A DNA stretch of 64,000 nucleotides, taken from the NCBI GenBank assembly GCA_947174505.1, contig CAMWJF010000011.1:22059-86058 (forward strand), in the 5' to 3' direction. The notes beneath the pieces are model-generated. The model was given only the letters and a program-made list of their open reading frames with translations, had not been told where the DNA came from and did not search any database. The DNA is from an uncultured Lachnospiraceae bacterium. GTDB lineage: Bacteria > Bacillota > Clostridia > Lachnospirales > Lachnospiraceae. Below are positions 43,211 to 51,530 of the stretch, piece after piece. Position 1 is the stretch's first letter, and each line of letters starts with the position of its first letter. The translations under genes and the position numbers were made by a program.

Positions 43211-43546
43211 ATGTCAATCCTGCAAAGGCAGAATGACATGAAAGAGGTGATAAAGCGTTTCGGATGCAGCCAGAATAATTTAGAGCAGGACAAGATGGCT
43301 TTTGATTTATGTGCGTTCTATATGGCGCAGATAGGAGAAGCCTCTAAAATGCTGACAGACGATACCCGGTATTCCTTGACATGTATCGATGCCGGTGTGC
43401 TGAAAGCATTTAGAAATATGATAGATCACACCTATGAAAAGGTTAACAAAAAATATTTGAAAGCATACATTTTCAGCATAATCGAGCCTGAGGCTGTGGC
43501 AGAAATAAAGAACAGAATCAATTATTGTAATGAAAATGCAGAGTGA
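43211..43546 (+). CDS. hepT: HEPN-domain RNase (HepT-like toxin), start frameshifted
   Basis: A DUF86/HepT protein with the RNase motif R-x4-H in FRNMIDHTY (Arg68, His73, Tyr75). Translation from ATG 43211 lacks the first helix. That helix is present upstream (KKDIQLLMSILQ) and would be read in full from ATG 43174, which overlaps the antitoxin stop, if one A were removed from the A6 run at 43189-43194. So the gene is either broken, made by slippage, or uses the internal ATG without a clear ribosome binding site. The catalytic residues remain. It pairs with the preceding MNT protein. Confidence 0.75.
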   Translation: MSILQRQNDMKEVIKRFGCSQNNLEQDKMAFDLCAFYMAQIGEASKMLTDDTRYSLTCIDAGVLKAFRNMIDHTYEKVNKKYLKAYIFSIIEPEAVAEIKNRINYCNENAE

Positions 43547-43606
43547 GATATAAATAATAGGAGTTTAGAGGTATTTCCTTTTTAAAGGAAAGCCGTATCC
43601 CTTTAA

Positions 43607-44200
43607 TTACCATTTGATATTATCTTTAACCACTCTCTTTTGATCAGAATCCAGTTTAAAAGAGGAGAAGAGGTTAAGCCAAATTTGTTCTTTCTGTGAA
43701 TATACTGATTTGTGATGTAACACAATTTTAAAACAATTATGTTCAGAGAACAATTCTGGTTCCGCAAGTTCTTGCTCTTCCATTAATTGGTAGATTCTGG
43801 TCAACCCCTCTCCCATTTCGCGCATTAGCTTACTTTCTCTTAGCACTCTGGTGATATAATTATTTCTCGATTCATGTATTCCTATATGTTTTTTTAAATC
43901 ATCTAACATAATACTGGATAAGATTTCACCTGGACTTTCAAACTCCAGGCGATCATCATAAAATGATATTAATATGGGGCTCTGTGTTGCATAATCTCTG
44001 TGAGCAATTGCGTTTACTAATGCTTCTCTGCAGGCATTCTCTGGGTAAGAGTAGCTTTGCTCAAACTTTGCATCTGAGCTAAAGCATACTTTTTCGGATA
44101 AATATGGACGAAGTCGTTCCCAAACTTCATTTCTTAAATTCCCTAAAATGGGATTCACCCAATCTTATTGCATTTCTAACGCGCTGTTCAATGAAGACAC
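43607..44200 (-). pseudogene. AlbA/Schlafen-type ATP-binding regulator, internally deleted
   Basis: The C-terminal half (183 residues) has REALVNAIAHRDY, ISFYDDRLEFESPGEI and LMREMGEGLTRIYQLM, the HATPase-like part of the AlbA_2/RecG-like regulators. Before it, only IEQRVRNAIRLGESHFREFKK of the N-terminal domain remains. It is joined out of frame, so more than 100 residues between them are missing. Both pieces are on the minus strand, convergent with the HEPN gene and inside the 25-bp repeats. Confidence 0.75.
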
Positions 44201-44308
44201 ACCTACGCCAGATTTTGCATCCACTTACGATTATTTGGTATGAATTGCAACAATGATGCACAAAAAATGCTAAAAACGAGCATTTTGGCGCGGGTGTGAA
44301 AAGTAACA

Positions 44309-44333
44309 AAACAGGTACAAAAATCACAGGTTT
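44309..44333 (+). repeat. 25-bp direct repeat, copy 2
   Basis: Identical to 42771-42795, 1538 bp apart. It lies about 110 bp upstream of the polysaccharide deacetylase gene. Confidence 0.85.
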
Positions 44334-44445
44334 CCCGCATATATTGAAATAAAATAAAGGTTGCCGCTCATACTCTGAAAAATAAGGATTGTTACAGAAA
44401 CGAACCTGGGAGTGAACGGTAACAGGTTAAGTGCGGGAGACAGAT

Positions 44446-45447
44446 ATGGCCGGAACGGGAAAATGGAACGATAGGTTAAAGCTTGCGATGGGAGAACTGG
44501 AAAATAAAATACAGAAGGAACGCCGAGGGCGGGAAAAGGGCGTCTGGCCCGAGCCAGAAAAAGTGATGGCATGGAATGAAGAGAGACAGCGGCAGAGGGG
44601 CTGCGGACAGTATTGCGGCTCCGTGAGCGCAGCGGAGAGAACGCAGACCAGGGAGGCGCATAAACGGGAGCTGTTCTTTAAAAATGTGGCTGTGCAGACA
44701 GTGAAATCGGCCGCTTTCCTGTTGGCGGCGGTGGCGCTGATTCAGGGTATCGCGAGATTTTTGCCGGATTCCATTACGGTGAGCAGTTCTGTGGACGGAA
44801 GAGAGCTGCCCATATATTGTGTGGAGACTGATAAAAAACAGGTGGCACTCAGCTTCGATGCCGCATGGGGGAATGAGGACACGGGGCGGATTCTGGAAAC
44901 CCTTAAGAAGCACAATGTGAAGGTGACTTTTTTTATGACAGGCGGATGGGTGGAGTCCTATCCCGAGGATGTGAGGGCGATTCTTGCGGACGGCCATGAC
45001 CTTGGCAACCACAGCGAGAACCATAAAAATATGTCGCAGCTCTCAGACGAACAGTGTCAGGAGGAGCTGATGAAAGTACATACTAAAGTGCAGGAGCTGA
45101 CGGGGTATGAGATGTGCCTGTTCCGGCCGCCCTACGGGGATTATGACAATCATGTCATAAAGAATGCGCAGAAGTGCGGATACTATCCGATCCAGTGGTC
45201 GATTGATTCTCTGGACTGGAAGGACTACGGCGTGGATGATATCGTTAAGCGGGTGGTGGAGTCTGATAAACTGAATAACGGGGCGATCATTCTCATGCAC
45301 AATGGTGCGAAGTACACGGCGGATGCGCTGGAAGCGGTCATCACCGGCCTGCAGGATAAGGGGTATGAGCTGGTGCCCATCTCGCAGCTGATCTACAAGG
45401 ATAAGTATCATATGAAAGCGGACGGGACGCAGGTGTCGGGGGAGTAG
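44446..45447 (+). CDS. polysaccharide deacetylase (NodB fold), membrane anchored
   Basis: Removes acetyl groups from an envelope glycan. A cytoplasmic part of about 85 charged residues is followed by one helix (VKSAAFLLAAVALIQGIARFL) and a NodB domain. Motif 1 is LSFDAAWGNED (Asp138; the second metal Asp of TFDDG is Ala, as in PdaB-like proteins). Motif 2 is GNHSENHKNM (His189, His193). Motif 3 is FRPPYGDY, then DSLDWK and IILMHN. ATG 44446 follows GGGAGA; a GTG at 44431 is possible. Its last 243 bp recur at 47184. The gene has its own terminator. Confidence 0.9.
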   Translation: MAGTGKWNDRLKLAMGELENKIQKERRGREKGVWPEPEKVMAWNEERQRQRGCGQYCGSVSAAERTQTREAHKRELFFKNVAVQTVKSAAFLLAAVALIQGIARFLPDSITVSSSVDGRELPIYCVETDKKQVALSFDAAWGNEDTGRILETLKKHNVKVTFFMTGGWVESYPEDVRAILADGHDLGNHSENHKNMSQLSDEQCQEELMKVHTKVQELTGYEMCLFRPPYGDYDNHVIKNAQKCGYYPIQWSIDSLDWKDYGVDDIVKRVVESDKLNNGAIILMHNGAKYTADALEAVITGLQDKGYELVPISQLIYKDKYHMKADGTQVSGE

Positions 45448-45482
45448 GAAATTACATATGTTATAGGGAAATAAAAAACGTT

Positions 45483-45523
45483 AAACCGACATGCCTGTGG
45501 CGAGTGGCAGGCTGTCGGTTTTT
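45483..45523 (+). terminator. rho-independent terminator after the deacetylase gene
   Basis: AACCGACATGCCT pairs with AGGCTGTCGGTT (one bulged base), followed by TTTTT. Confidence 0.8.
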
Positions 45524-45557
45524 GTGTACGGGAATCGGTTGAGTTTTCGGATAGTCT

Positions 45558-45914
45558 TTATACTCCCTTTTTCAGTATTTCTTCAATTCCCCGATATAGC
45601 TCAGGAATATCTGATATTGATGTATTCTATACAATTTCATAATCCAGACTTCCATAGTGATGGGCTACGATATCTCTCATTCGCATTATCATTTTCCATG
45701 ATATTTTAGTATATTCATTTAGAAATTCTACAGATAACATTTTAGAAAGTTCTCCAATTTGTAGTATTGGCATAGTAATTGAATTTCTGTAGATAAAACC
45801 ATTTTTTTCGTCCGTGAAAAGTTCCTTATCTTGTTTAAAATAAACATGAGTTTTTTCAATTTCCAGACAATAATCTGTTATTTTTATCAGTATTGTTTTA
45901 TCTCTTTGATTCAT
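45558..45914 (-). pseudogene. hepT: HEPN-domain RNase (HepT-like toxin), amber at a conserved Trp
   Basis: The frame from ATG 45914 gives 95 residues ending DYEIV, with the RNase motif R-x4-H-x-Y in RDIVAHHY (Arg80, His85). The stop TAG at 45627-45629 stands where HepT proteins have Trp (TGG). Reading through it gives NTSISDIPELYRGIEEILKK up to TAA at 45558, which is the expected C-terminal helix. So a single G-to-A change shortened the toxin by about 23 residues. The start overlaps the end of the MNT gene, and an ATG two codons earlier (45920) is possible. Whether the truncated protein still folds is unknown. Confidence 0.75.
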
Positions 45915-46194
45915 AAACAACTACCTCATCTTTCTTTATCTGTTTCAAAAATTCGATATTGTTTGATGCATCTGTAATTACATCAATATTTGCGTCAAAG
46001 GCTTTTTCAAGTTCATCAATAAAAGACGCTAACTGAAACAATGATTGTATATCACCTTTTGATATAACAAAATCATAATCACTTGTTTCTGTTGCTGAGT
46101 TTTTTGCTCTGGAGCCAAATAATGCCACTCTGTCTGCACCATATTTTTGGGCAATCGGAGTAACTACTTTTGATATACTTTTTATATCCGTCAT
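45898..46194 (-). CDS. mntA: MNT-type nucleotidyltransferase (MntA-like antitoxin)
   Basis: A 98-residue nucleotidyltransferase. ALFGSRAKNSATETSDYDFVI carries GS and the Asp pair, and NIDVIT gives the third acidic residue. It is of another subtype than the one at 42857 (order of motifs and context FGSRA). It partners the overlapping HEPN gene and should be the antitoxin by AMPylation, as shown for MntA/HepT pairs. It is AT-rich and on the opposite strand to the deacetylase gene. No promoter is obvious. Confidence 0.85.
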   Translation of the reverse strand: MTDIKSISKVVTPIAQKYGADRVALFGSRAKNSATETSDYDFVISKGDIQSLFQLASFIDELEKAFDANIDVITDASNNIEFLKQIKKDEVVVYESKR

Positions 46195-46290
46195 TTTGTG
46201 ATCTCTTCGATTTATTTTTATATAGAACGATATTTACATAAATGGAAGTTATCTGCTTATTAGAGCAAAATTCAGCTGGCGTGTATGTTG

Positions 46291-47049
46291 CTATTGAAAC
46301 AGTTGTCTGGCTAATGTAATTGCCTGCTCTGCAAGGTGACATCTCATTTCTGTTGTCATATGCCATTCCCATTTGGGTGCATCTGGTCTTATAGGATGTA
46401 TATCGGAAGCCATCAAAAGAGCAGTTGCCCTTAAACCAAGATAATGGGAAACACTGAACACAGCAGATGTTTCCATATCAACTCCGACTGCACCGTTTTT
46501 TCTCCAAAGCTGTTCCTTGAAAAACGTCTGACGATAGACGGCATCGGTTGATACAATAGGATAGGCATTGATATTTAATAGGGATGTGGCTATATTAAAC
46601 AAATTATGATTCGGAAAGGAAGCGTCAATGGATTCATAGTAATGAAGGGATGTTCCTTCTTCAACGAACGTTTTTTGAGGCGTGATAATCTCAGCAATAT
46701 GAATCCTTTCATCAAATGCACCGAACATTCCAACTGCAATAATGTTTTTAACCCCTAACGCAGAAAGAGTTTCTATCGTATCTGCCGCTTGTGGGGCGCC
46801 GCGTCCTCCATCTAAAAAACACACCTGTAAACTCTTTATTTCCCATATTGGACAGCGATTGAGAAATCGGGGGAATGGTTCATCCATTTCCACCGCATTA
46901 TAATGCTCCAAAAGATAATCCGTTCCTTTGCTCATAAAGAAAACAATTGCAGTTTTAGGCAAGTGCAAATAGCATTCGCGATGTGCACTGTGTATCTGCT
47001 CAGCTGCCGTAATGACCGCTTTTGAATTGTCATTTGGTAAACACCACAT
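46291..47049 (-). CDS. nucleoside phosphorylase family protein
   Basis: A 252-residue PNP/UDP-type phosphorylase, splitting a nucleoside with phosphate or hydrolysing a related N-glycoside. VKNIIAVGMFGAFDERIHIAEII is the phosphate and base region. GAVGVDMETSAVFSVSHYLG is the ribose-binding Met-Glu motif. The start at 47049 is chosen with GGAGA 7 nt upstream. It is AT-rich and encoded next to the HEPN-MNT pair on the same strand. Members of this fold also occur in nucleotide-based phage defence, but a salvage role is equally possible. The substrate cannot be read. Confidence 0.8.
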   Translation of the reverse strand: MWCLPNDNSKAVITAAEQIHSAHRECYLHLPKTAIVFFMSKGTDYLLEHYNAVEMDEPFPRFLNRCPIWEIKSLQVCFLDGGRGAPQAADTIETLSALGVKNIIAVGMFGAFDERIHIAEIITPQKTFVEEGTSLHYYESIDASFPNHNLFNIATSLLNINAYPIVSTDAVYRQTFFKEQLWRKNGAVGVDMETSAVFSVSHYLGLRATALLMASDIHPIRPDAPKWEWHMTTEMRCHLAEQAITLARQLFQ

Positions 47050-47183
47050 AAAAACTCTCCACAACTTCAAGATTTGTAGTTATAATTATAATTTATTTTT
47101 AGCAAGGACACAACATCAAATAGAAAATGTAGGATACCAAAGGGGAATAGATGATATATATGTTTACTTCTGTATATAATGAT

Positions 47184-47426
47184 GATTCTTTGGATTGGAA
47201 GGACTACGGCGTGGACGATATCGTTAAGCGGGTGGTGGAGTCTGATAAGCTGAATAACGGGGCGATCATTCTCATGCACAACGGTGCGAAGTACACGGCG
47301 GATGCGCTGGAAGCGGTCATCATCGGCCTGCAGGATAAGGGGTATGAGCTGGTGCCCATCTCGCAGCTGATCTACAAGGATAAGTATCATATGAAAGCGG
47401 ACGGGACACAGGTGTCCGGCGAGTAG
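47184..47426 (+). pseudogene. duplicated 3' fragment of the polysaccharide deacetylase gene
   Basis: 243 bp aligned without gaps to 45205-45447, with 9 differences (about 96 percent identity). Eight are silent and one changes Thr to Ile. The fragment covers from DSLDWKDYG to the stop. It could be read from an ATG at 47151 as a 91-residue peptide with a random start. It marks the right border of the inserted HEPN-MNT/phosphorylase block. Confidence 0.85.
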
Positions 47427-47495
47427 AAAAATCACAATACATTCCGCAAATAGTCGTTTGGGCTATAACACATGCATGGAAGATCATCCGATGGG

Positions 47496-47533
47496 GTGTC
47501 GCAAAATCATCAGGACAGATGGTTTTGCGACAC
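47496..47533. repeat. 15-bp hairpin between the deacetylase fragment and carB
   Basis: GTGTCGCAAAATCAT pairs with ATGGTTTTGCGACAC (one G-U) around an 8-nt loop, followed by TTTCGGG. Possible terminator. Confidence 0.5.
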
Positions 47534-47591
47534 TTTCGGGTTCTTATCCCGTCCGGCGAAAGTAAGATTAAGGCAAATGCAGGATACTGTG

Positions 47592-47624
47592 AAAATCCGC
47601 ATTGTTAAAATGCGGATTTTTTTG
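47592..47624 (+). terminator. terminator overlapping the carB promoter
   Basis: AAATCCGCA and TGCGGATTT form a 9-bp stem, then a T-run. Its loop and right arm lie within the promoter at 47602-47630. Confidence 0.65.
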
Positions 47625-47630
47625 TATACT
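47602..47630 (+). promoter_or_regulatory. promoter of carB
   Basis: TTGTTA (47602-47607), 17-nt spacer, TATACT (47625-47630), about 60 nt before the start codon. There is no room for a PyrR-type attenuator in the leader. Confidence 0.6.
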
Positions 47631-47689
47631 TATTTCTAGTATAAAACAGATGCGAGAGAAAAGACACGGCAGAAGAATGGAGGACAGAT

Positions 47690-50600
47690 ATGCCACGTAG
47701 AACAGACATTCATAAGGTGTTAATCATCGGTTCAGGCCCGATCATCATCGGACAGGCCTGTGAGTTCGACTATTCGGGGACGCAGGCGTGTAAGGCGCTT
47801 CGCAAGCTGGGATATGAGATCGTGCTTGTTAATTCCAACCCGGCCACGATCATGACGGACCCGGAAACGGCGGATGTGACGTATATTGAACCGCTTAATG
47901 TAGAACGGCTGGAACAGATCATTGCAAAGGAGCGTCCCGACGCGCTGCTTCCCAATCTGGGCGGGCAGTCGGGGCTGAACCTGTGCGCGGAGTTAAATAA
48001 AGCGGGTATTTTGGAAAAATATCATGTACAGGTCATCGGCGTACAGGTGGACGCCATCGAGCGGGGCGAGGACCGCATCGAGTTTAAGAAGACCATGAAC
48101 GCATTGGGCATCGAGATGGCCCGCAGCGAGGTGGCCTACTCCGTGGAGGAGGCGCTTTCCATCGCGGAAAAGCTGGGCTACCCGGTGGTGCTGCGCCCGG
48201 CCTACACCATGGGCGGCGCAGGCGGCGGCCTTGTTTATAATAAGGACGAGCTTAAAGTAGTGTGCGCCAGAGGTTTACAGGCAAGCCTTGTGGGACAGGT
48301 GCTGGTGGAGGAATCCATTCTCGGCTGGGAAGAGCTGGAGCTTGAGGTGGTGCGGGATGCGGACAACAATATTATCACTGTCTGCTTCATTGAAAATATC
48401 GATCCGCTGGGGGTACACACGGGAGATTCCTTCTGCTCCGCCCCCATGCTGACCATTTCGGAGGAATGTCAGAAGCGTCTGCAGGAGCAGGCCTATAAAA
48501 TCGTGGAATCGGTACAGGTGATCGGCGGCACGAACGTGCAGTTTGCCCATGATCCTGTATCAGACCGGATCATCGTTATCGAGATCAATCCCCGTACCTC
48601 CCGTTCTTCCGCGCTGGCGAGTAAGGCGACGGGATTTCCGATCGCGCTGGTGTCGTCCATGCTGGCGGCGGGACTGACTTTAAAGGACATTCCCTGCGGC
48701 AAGTACGGGACGCTGGATAAGTATGTGCCGGACGGCGACTATGTGGTAATCAAGTTTGCCCGCTGGGCCTTTGAAAAGTTCAAGGGTGTGGAGGATAAGC
48801 TGGGTACACAGATGCGCGCTGTGGGCGAGGTTATGAGCATCGGAAAAACGTATAAGGAAGCGTTCCAGAAGGCCATCCGCTCCCTGGAAACAGGGCGTTA
48901 CGGTCTGGGTCATGCGAAGGATTTTGATACGCTGCCGAAGGAGGAGCTGCTCCGGCGGCTGAATACGCCTTCCAGCGAACGGCATTTCCTCATGTATGAA
49001 GCGCTCCGCAAAGGCGCCACGGTGGAGGAAATCTTTGAGATCACCAGGGTAAAGGCTTATTTTATCGAGCAGATGAAGGAGCTGGTGGAGGAAGAGGAGG
49101 CCATTTTACAGTATAAGGGCAGTATGCTGCCTGACGAAATGCTTGTGACGGCCAAGAAGGACGGCTTTTCCGACAAGTATCTGAGTCAGCTTCTGGAGCT
49201 GCCCGAGGCGGATATCCGCAGCCGCCGTCTTGCGCTTGGCGTGGAGGAGGCATGGGAGGGCGTGCATGTGAGCGGCACCGAAAACAGCGCGTACTACTAT
49301 TCTACCTACAATGCGCCGGATAAGAACCCGGTGAATGAAGAGAAACAGAAGATTATGATTCTGGGCGGCGGCCCCAACCGCATCGGGCAGGGTATTGAGT
49401 TTGACTACTGCTGCGTGCACGCGGCGATGGCGCTGAAAAAGCTTGGTTTTGAGACGATCATTGTGAACTGTAACCCGGAGACGGTGTCCACCGATTATGA
49501 CACCTCCGATAAGCTGTATTTTGAGCCTTTGACGTTAGAGGACGTATTGAGTATCTATAACAAAGAAAAGCCCCTTGGCGTGATTGCACAGTTTGGCGGG
49601 CAGACACCCTTAAATCTGGCGTCGGAGCTGGAGCAGAACGGGGTTCGGATTCTGGGCACTTCCCCCTCGGTTATCGATCTGGCGGAGGACCGCGACCAGT
49701 TCCGCGCCATGATGGAAAAGCTTTCGATTCCCATGCCGGAGTCAGGTATGGCAACGACTGTGGAGGAAGCGCTTGGCATTGCGGAAAGGATTGGCTACCC
49801 GGTGATGGTGCGGCCTTCTTATGTGCTCGGCGGCAGGGGCATGGAAGTGGTCTACGACGATGCGAGTATGACGGAGTACATGAATGCGGCGGTAGGTGTA
49901 ACGCCCGACAGGCCGATTCTGATCGACCGCTTCTTAAACCATGCATTGGAATGTGAGGCGGACGCTATCAGCGACGGCACTCACGCCTTTGTGCCCGCGG
50001 TGATGGAGCACATCGAGCTGGCGGGTATCCACTCCGGGGATTCGGCATGTATCATTCCCTCCGTGCACATTCCGCCGGAGAGCGTGGAGACGATCAAGGA
50101 GTACACGAGAAGGATTGCGGAGGAAATGCATGTCAAGGGACTGATGAATATGCAGTATGCCATTGAGAACGGCAAGGTGTTCGTGCTGGAGGCGAATCCC
50201 AGAGCGTCCCGTACCGTGCCGCTGGTGTCCAAGGTCTGCAACATCCGCATGGTGCCTCTTGCCACGGAAATCATTACCTCGGAGCTTACGGGACGGCCGT
50301 CGCCGGTTCCTGCATTAAAAGAACAGGTGATACCGAATTACGGCGTGAAGGAGGCGGTGTTCCCCTTCAACATGTTCCCGGAGGTGGATCCGGTTCTCGG
50401 GCCGGAAATGCGTTCAACGGGCGAGGTGCTGGGACTTTCCCGCTCCTACGGCGAAGCCTTCTTCAAGGCGCAGGAGGCGGTGCAGTCTAAGCTGCCGCTT
50501 GAGGGAACTGTGCTGATTTCCGTGAACAAGAAGGATAAGGACGAAGCGGTGGAAGTGGCGAAGAGTCTGGCTGAGGATGGGTTTAAGATTGTGGCTACCG

Positions 50601-50917
50601 AGGGCACTTATAACCTGATCACGGCGGCGGGGGTTCCCGCTGTCAAGGCGAAAAAGCTCTATGAGGGGCGGCCTAACGTGGGCGACATGATTACCAACGG
50701 CGATTTTGACCTGATTATCAACTCTCCCGTGGGCAAGGACAGCGTACACGACGACAGTTATCTGCGCAAGGCGGCGATCAAGGCCAAAGCGCCCTATATC
50801 ACTACGGTGGCGGCGGCGAAGGTGACGGCGGAGGGGATTCATTATCTGAAAAATCACAAGGGCAGCGAGGTGAAATCGTTGCAGGAGCTGCATGGGGAGA
50901 TCCATGACAAAAAATAG
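47690..50917 (+). CDS. carB: carbamoyl-phosphate synthase large subunit
   Basis: Makes carbamoyl phosphate from bicarbonate, ATP and ammonia for arginine and pyrimidines. It has the full 1075-residue architecture: carboxyphosphate ATP-grasp half (KVLIIGSGPIIIGQACEFDYSG, then PAYTMGGAGGG), oligomerisation domain, carbamate ATP-grasp half (IMILGGGPNRIGQGIEFDYCCVH, PSYVLGGRGMEVVYDD) and C-terminal MGS-like allosteric domain (KIVATEGTYNLITAAGV). No carA precedes or follows it in the window, so the glutaminase subunit must be encoded elsewhere. The start ATG has a moderately spaced GGAGG. Confidence 0.97.
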   Translation: MPRRTDIHKVLIIGSGPIIIGQACEFDYSGTQACKALRKLGYEIVLVNSNPATIMTDPETADVTYIEPLNVERLEQIIAKERPDALLPNLGGQSGLNLCAELNKAGILEKYHVQVIGVQVDAIERGEDRIEFKKTMNALGIEMARSEVAYSVEEALSIAEKLGYPVVLRPAYTMGGAGGGLVYNKDELKVVCARGLQASLVGQVLVEESILGWEELELEVVRDADNNIITVCFIENIDPLGVHTGDSFCSAPMLTISEECQKRLQEQAYKIVESVQVIGGTNVQFAHDPVSDRIIVIEINPRTSRSSALASKATGFPIALVSSMLAAGLTLKDIPCGKYGTLDKYVPDGDYVVIKFARWAFEKFKGVEDKLGTQMRAVGEVMSIGKTYKEAFQKAIRSLETGRYGLGHAKDFDTLPKEELLRRLNTPSSERHFLMYEALRKGATVEEIFEITRVKAYFIEQMKELVEEEEAILQYKGSMLPDEMLVTAKKDGFSDKYLSQLLELPEADIRSRRLALGVEEAWEGVHVSGTENSAYYYSTYNAPDKNPVNEEKQKIMILGGGPNRIGQGIEFDYCCVHAAMALKKLGFETIIVNCNPETVSTDYDTSDKLYFEPLTLEDVLSIYNKEKPLGVIAQFGGQTPLNLASELEQNGVRILGTSPSVIDLAEDRDQFRAMMEKLSIPMPESGMATTVEEALGIAERIGYPVMVRPSYVLGGRGMEVVYDDASMTEYMNAAVGVTPDRPILIDRFLNHALECEADAISDGTHAFVPAVMEHIELAGIHSGDSACIIPSVHIPPESVETIKEYTRRIAEEMHVKGLMNMQYAIENGKVFVLEANPRASRTVPLVSKVCNIRMVPLATEIITSELTGRPSPVPALKEQVIPNYGVKEAVFPFNMFPEVDPVLGPEMRSTGEVLGLSRSYGEAFFKAQEAVQSKLPLEGTVLISVNKKDKDEAVEVAKSLAEDGFKIVATEGTYNLITAAGVPAVKAKKLYEGRPNVGDMITNGDFDLIINSPVGKDSVHDDSYLRKAAIKAKAPYITTVAAAKVTAEGIHYLKNHKGSEVKSLQELHGEIHDKK

Positions 50918-50987
50918 GGCGGGAAGTAGAATTTGCATCGAAAAGGTGTTATCATAAAAGAAAAAATGTGTGAAAGGATGGCGGAAA

Positions 50988-51368
50988 ATGAAGCTGGATG
51001 TAGGTGCAGTAGGAAAGTGGGAGAAGTCTCTGAGAGAGGCGGAATATATGAGCGATGACGACCACATTATTGAACACACGAAGGGCGACCTGTGGGCAAT
51101 GATGTCGCAGACGAGAGGAAACTTTTTCTTCACAAACGAGAAGTTTATCTTTGTCGGTGGTCTGCTTGGCGCCAGTAACTTCGCCGTTAAGTACAGCGAC
51201 ATTAAGGAACTGAAGCTTGTCAATGTGGGCGGGCTGATTCCGATTATTCCGACAGGCATTATGGTGATCTGCCAGAATCCGGAGAACGGGAAGACCGTGA
51301 AACATAAATGCTCTGTCATGAAGAGAAAAGAGTGGATCGAGTATCTTCGGGGAAAAGCGGGACTGTGA
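50988..51368 (+). CDS. small PH/GRAM-like domain protein
   Basis: A 126-residue soluble protein. The segment from GDLWAMMSQTRGNFFFTNEKFIFVGG to VKYSDIKELKLVNV looks like a bacterial PH or GRAM beta-barrel, in which a strand such as FFFTNEKFIFVG is typical. An amphipathic C-terminal helix follows (RKEWIEYLRGKAGL). AAAGGA lies 9 nt before the ATG. It is flanked by carB and by a strong terminator, so it is expressed alone or with carB. Function unknown. Confidence 0.7.
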   Translation: MKLDVGAVGKWEKSLREAEYMSDDDHIIEHTKGDLWAMMSQTRGNFFFTNEKFIFVGGLLGASNFAVKYSDIKELKLVNVGGLIPIIPTGIMVICQNPENGKTVKHKCSVMKRKEWIEYLRGKAGL

Positions 51369-51376
51369 GTACATAG

Positions 51377-51410
51377 AGGCTGTGGCGCCGAACCGGCGCG
51401 CAGCCTTTTT
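51377..51410 (+). terminator. rho-independent terminator
   Basis: AGGCTG and GCGCCG pair with CGGCGC and CAGCCT (small internal bulge), followed by TTTTT. Confidence 0.85.
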
Positions 51411-51472
51411 GTCTGTTCTGGCTTTTTATGGCATGTCTCGTAACAAATGTCTCATAACAATAATATTAGTGT

Positions 51473-51501
51473 TTGACAAATCAAAAAAACTGTGTTACTC
51501 T
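51473..51501 (+). promoter_or_regulatory. promoter of the leader-peptide/ABC transporter operon
   Basis: TTGACA (51473-51478), 17-nt spacer, TGT-TACTCT (extended -10, 51496-51501), 30 nt before the leader peptide start and about 265 nt before the ATPase gene. Confidence 0.65.
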
Positions 51502-51530
51502 ATCTGAAAATTCAAAGAGGAGATGTAGGT

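Noticed and set aside
47151..47426. 91-codon frame as a real small protein
   Set aside because: Its body is the duplicated end of the deacetylase; the first residues (MIYMFTSVYND) are chance sequence, so it is treated as a gene fragment.
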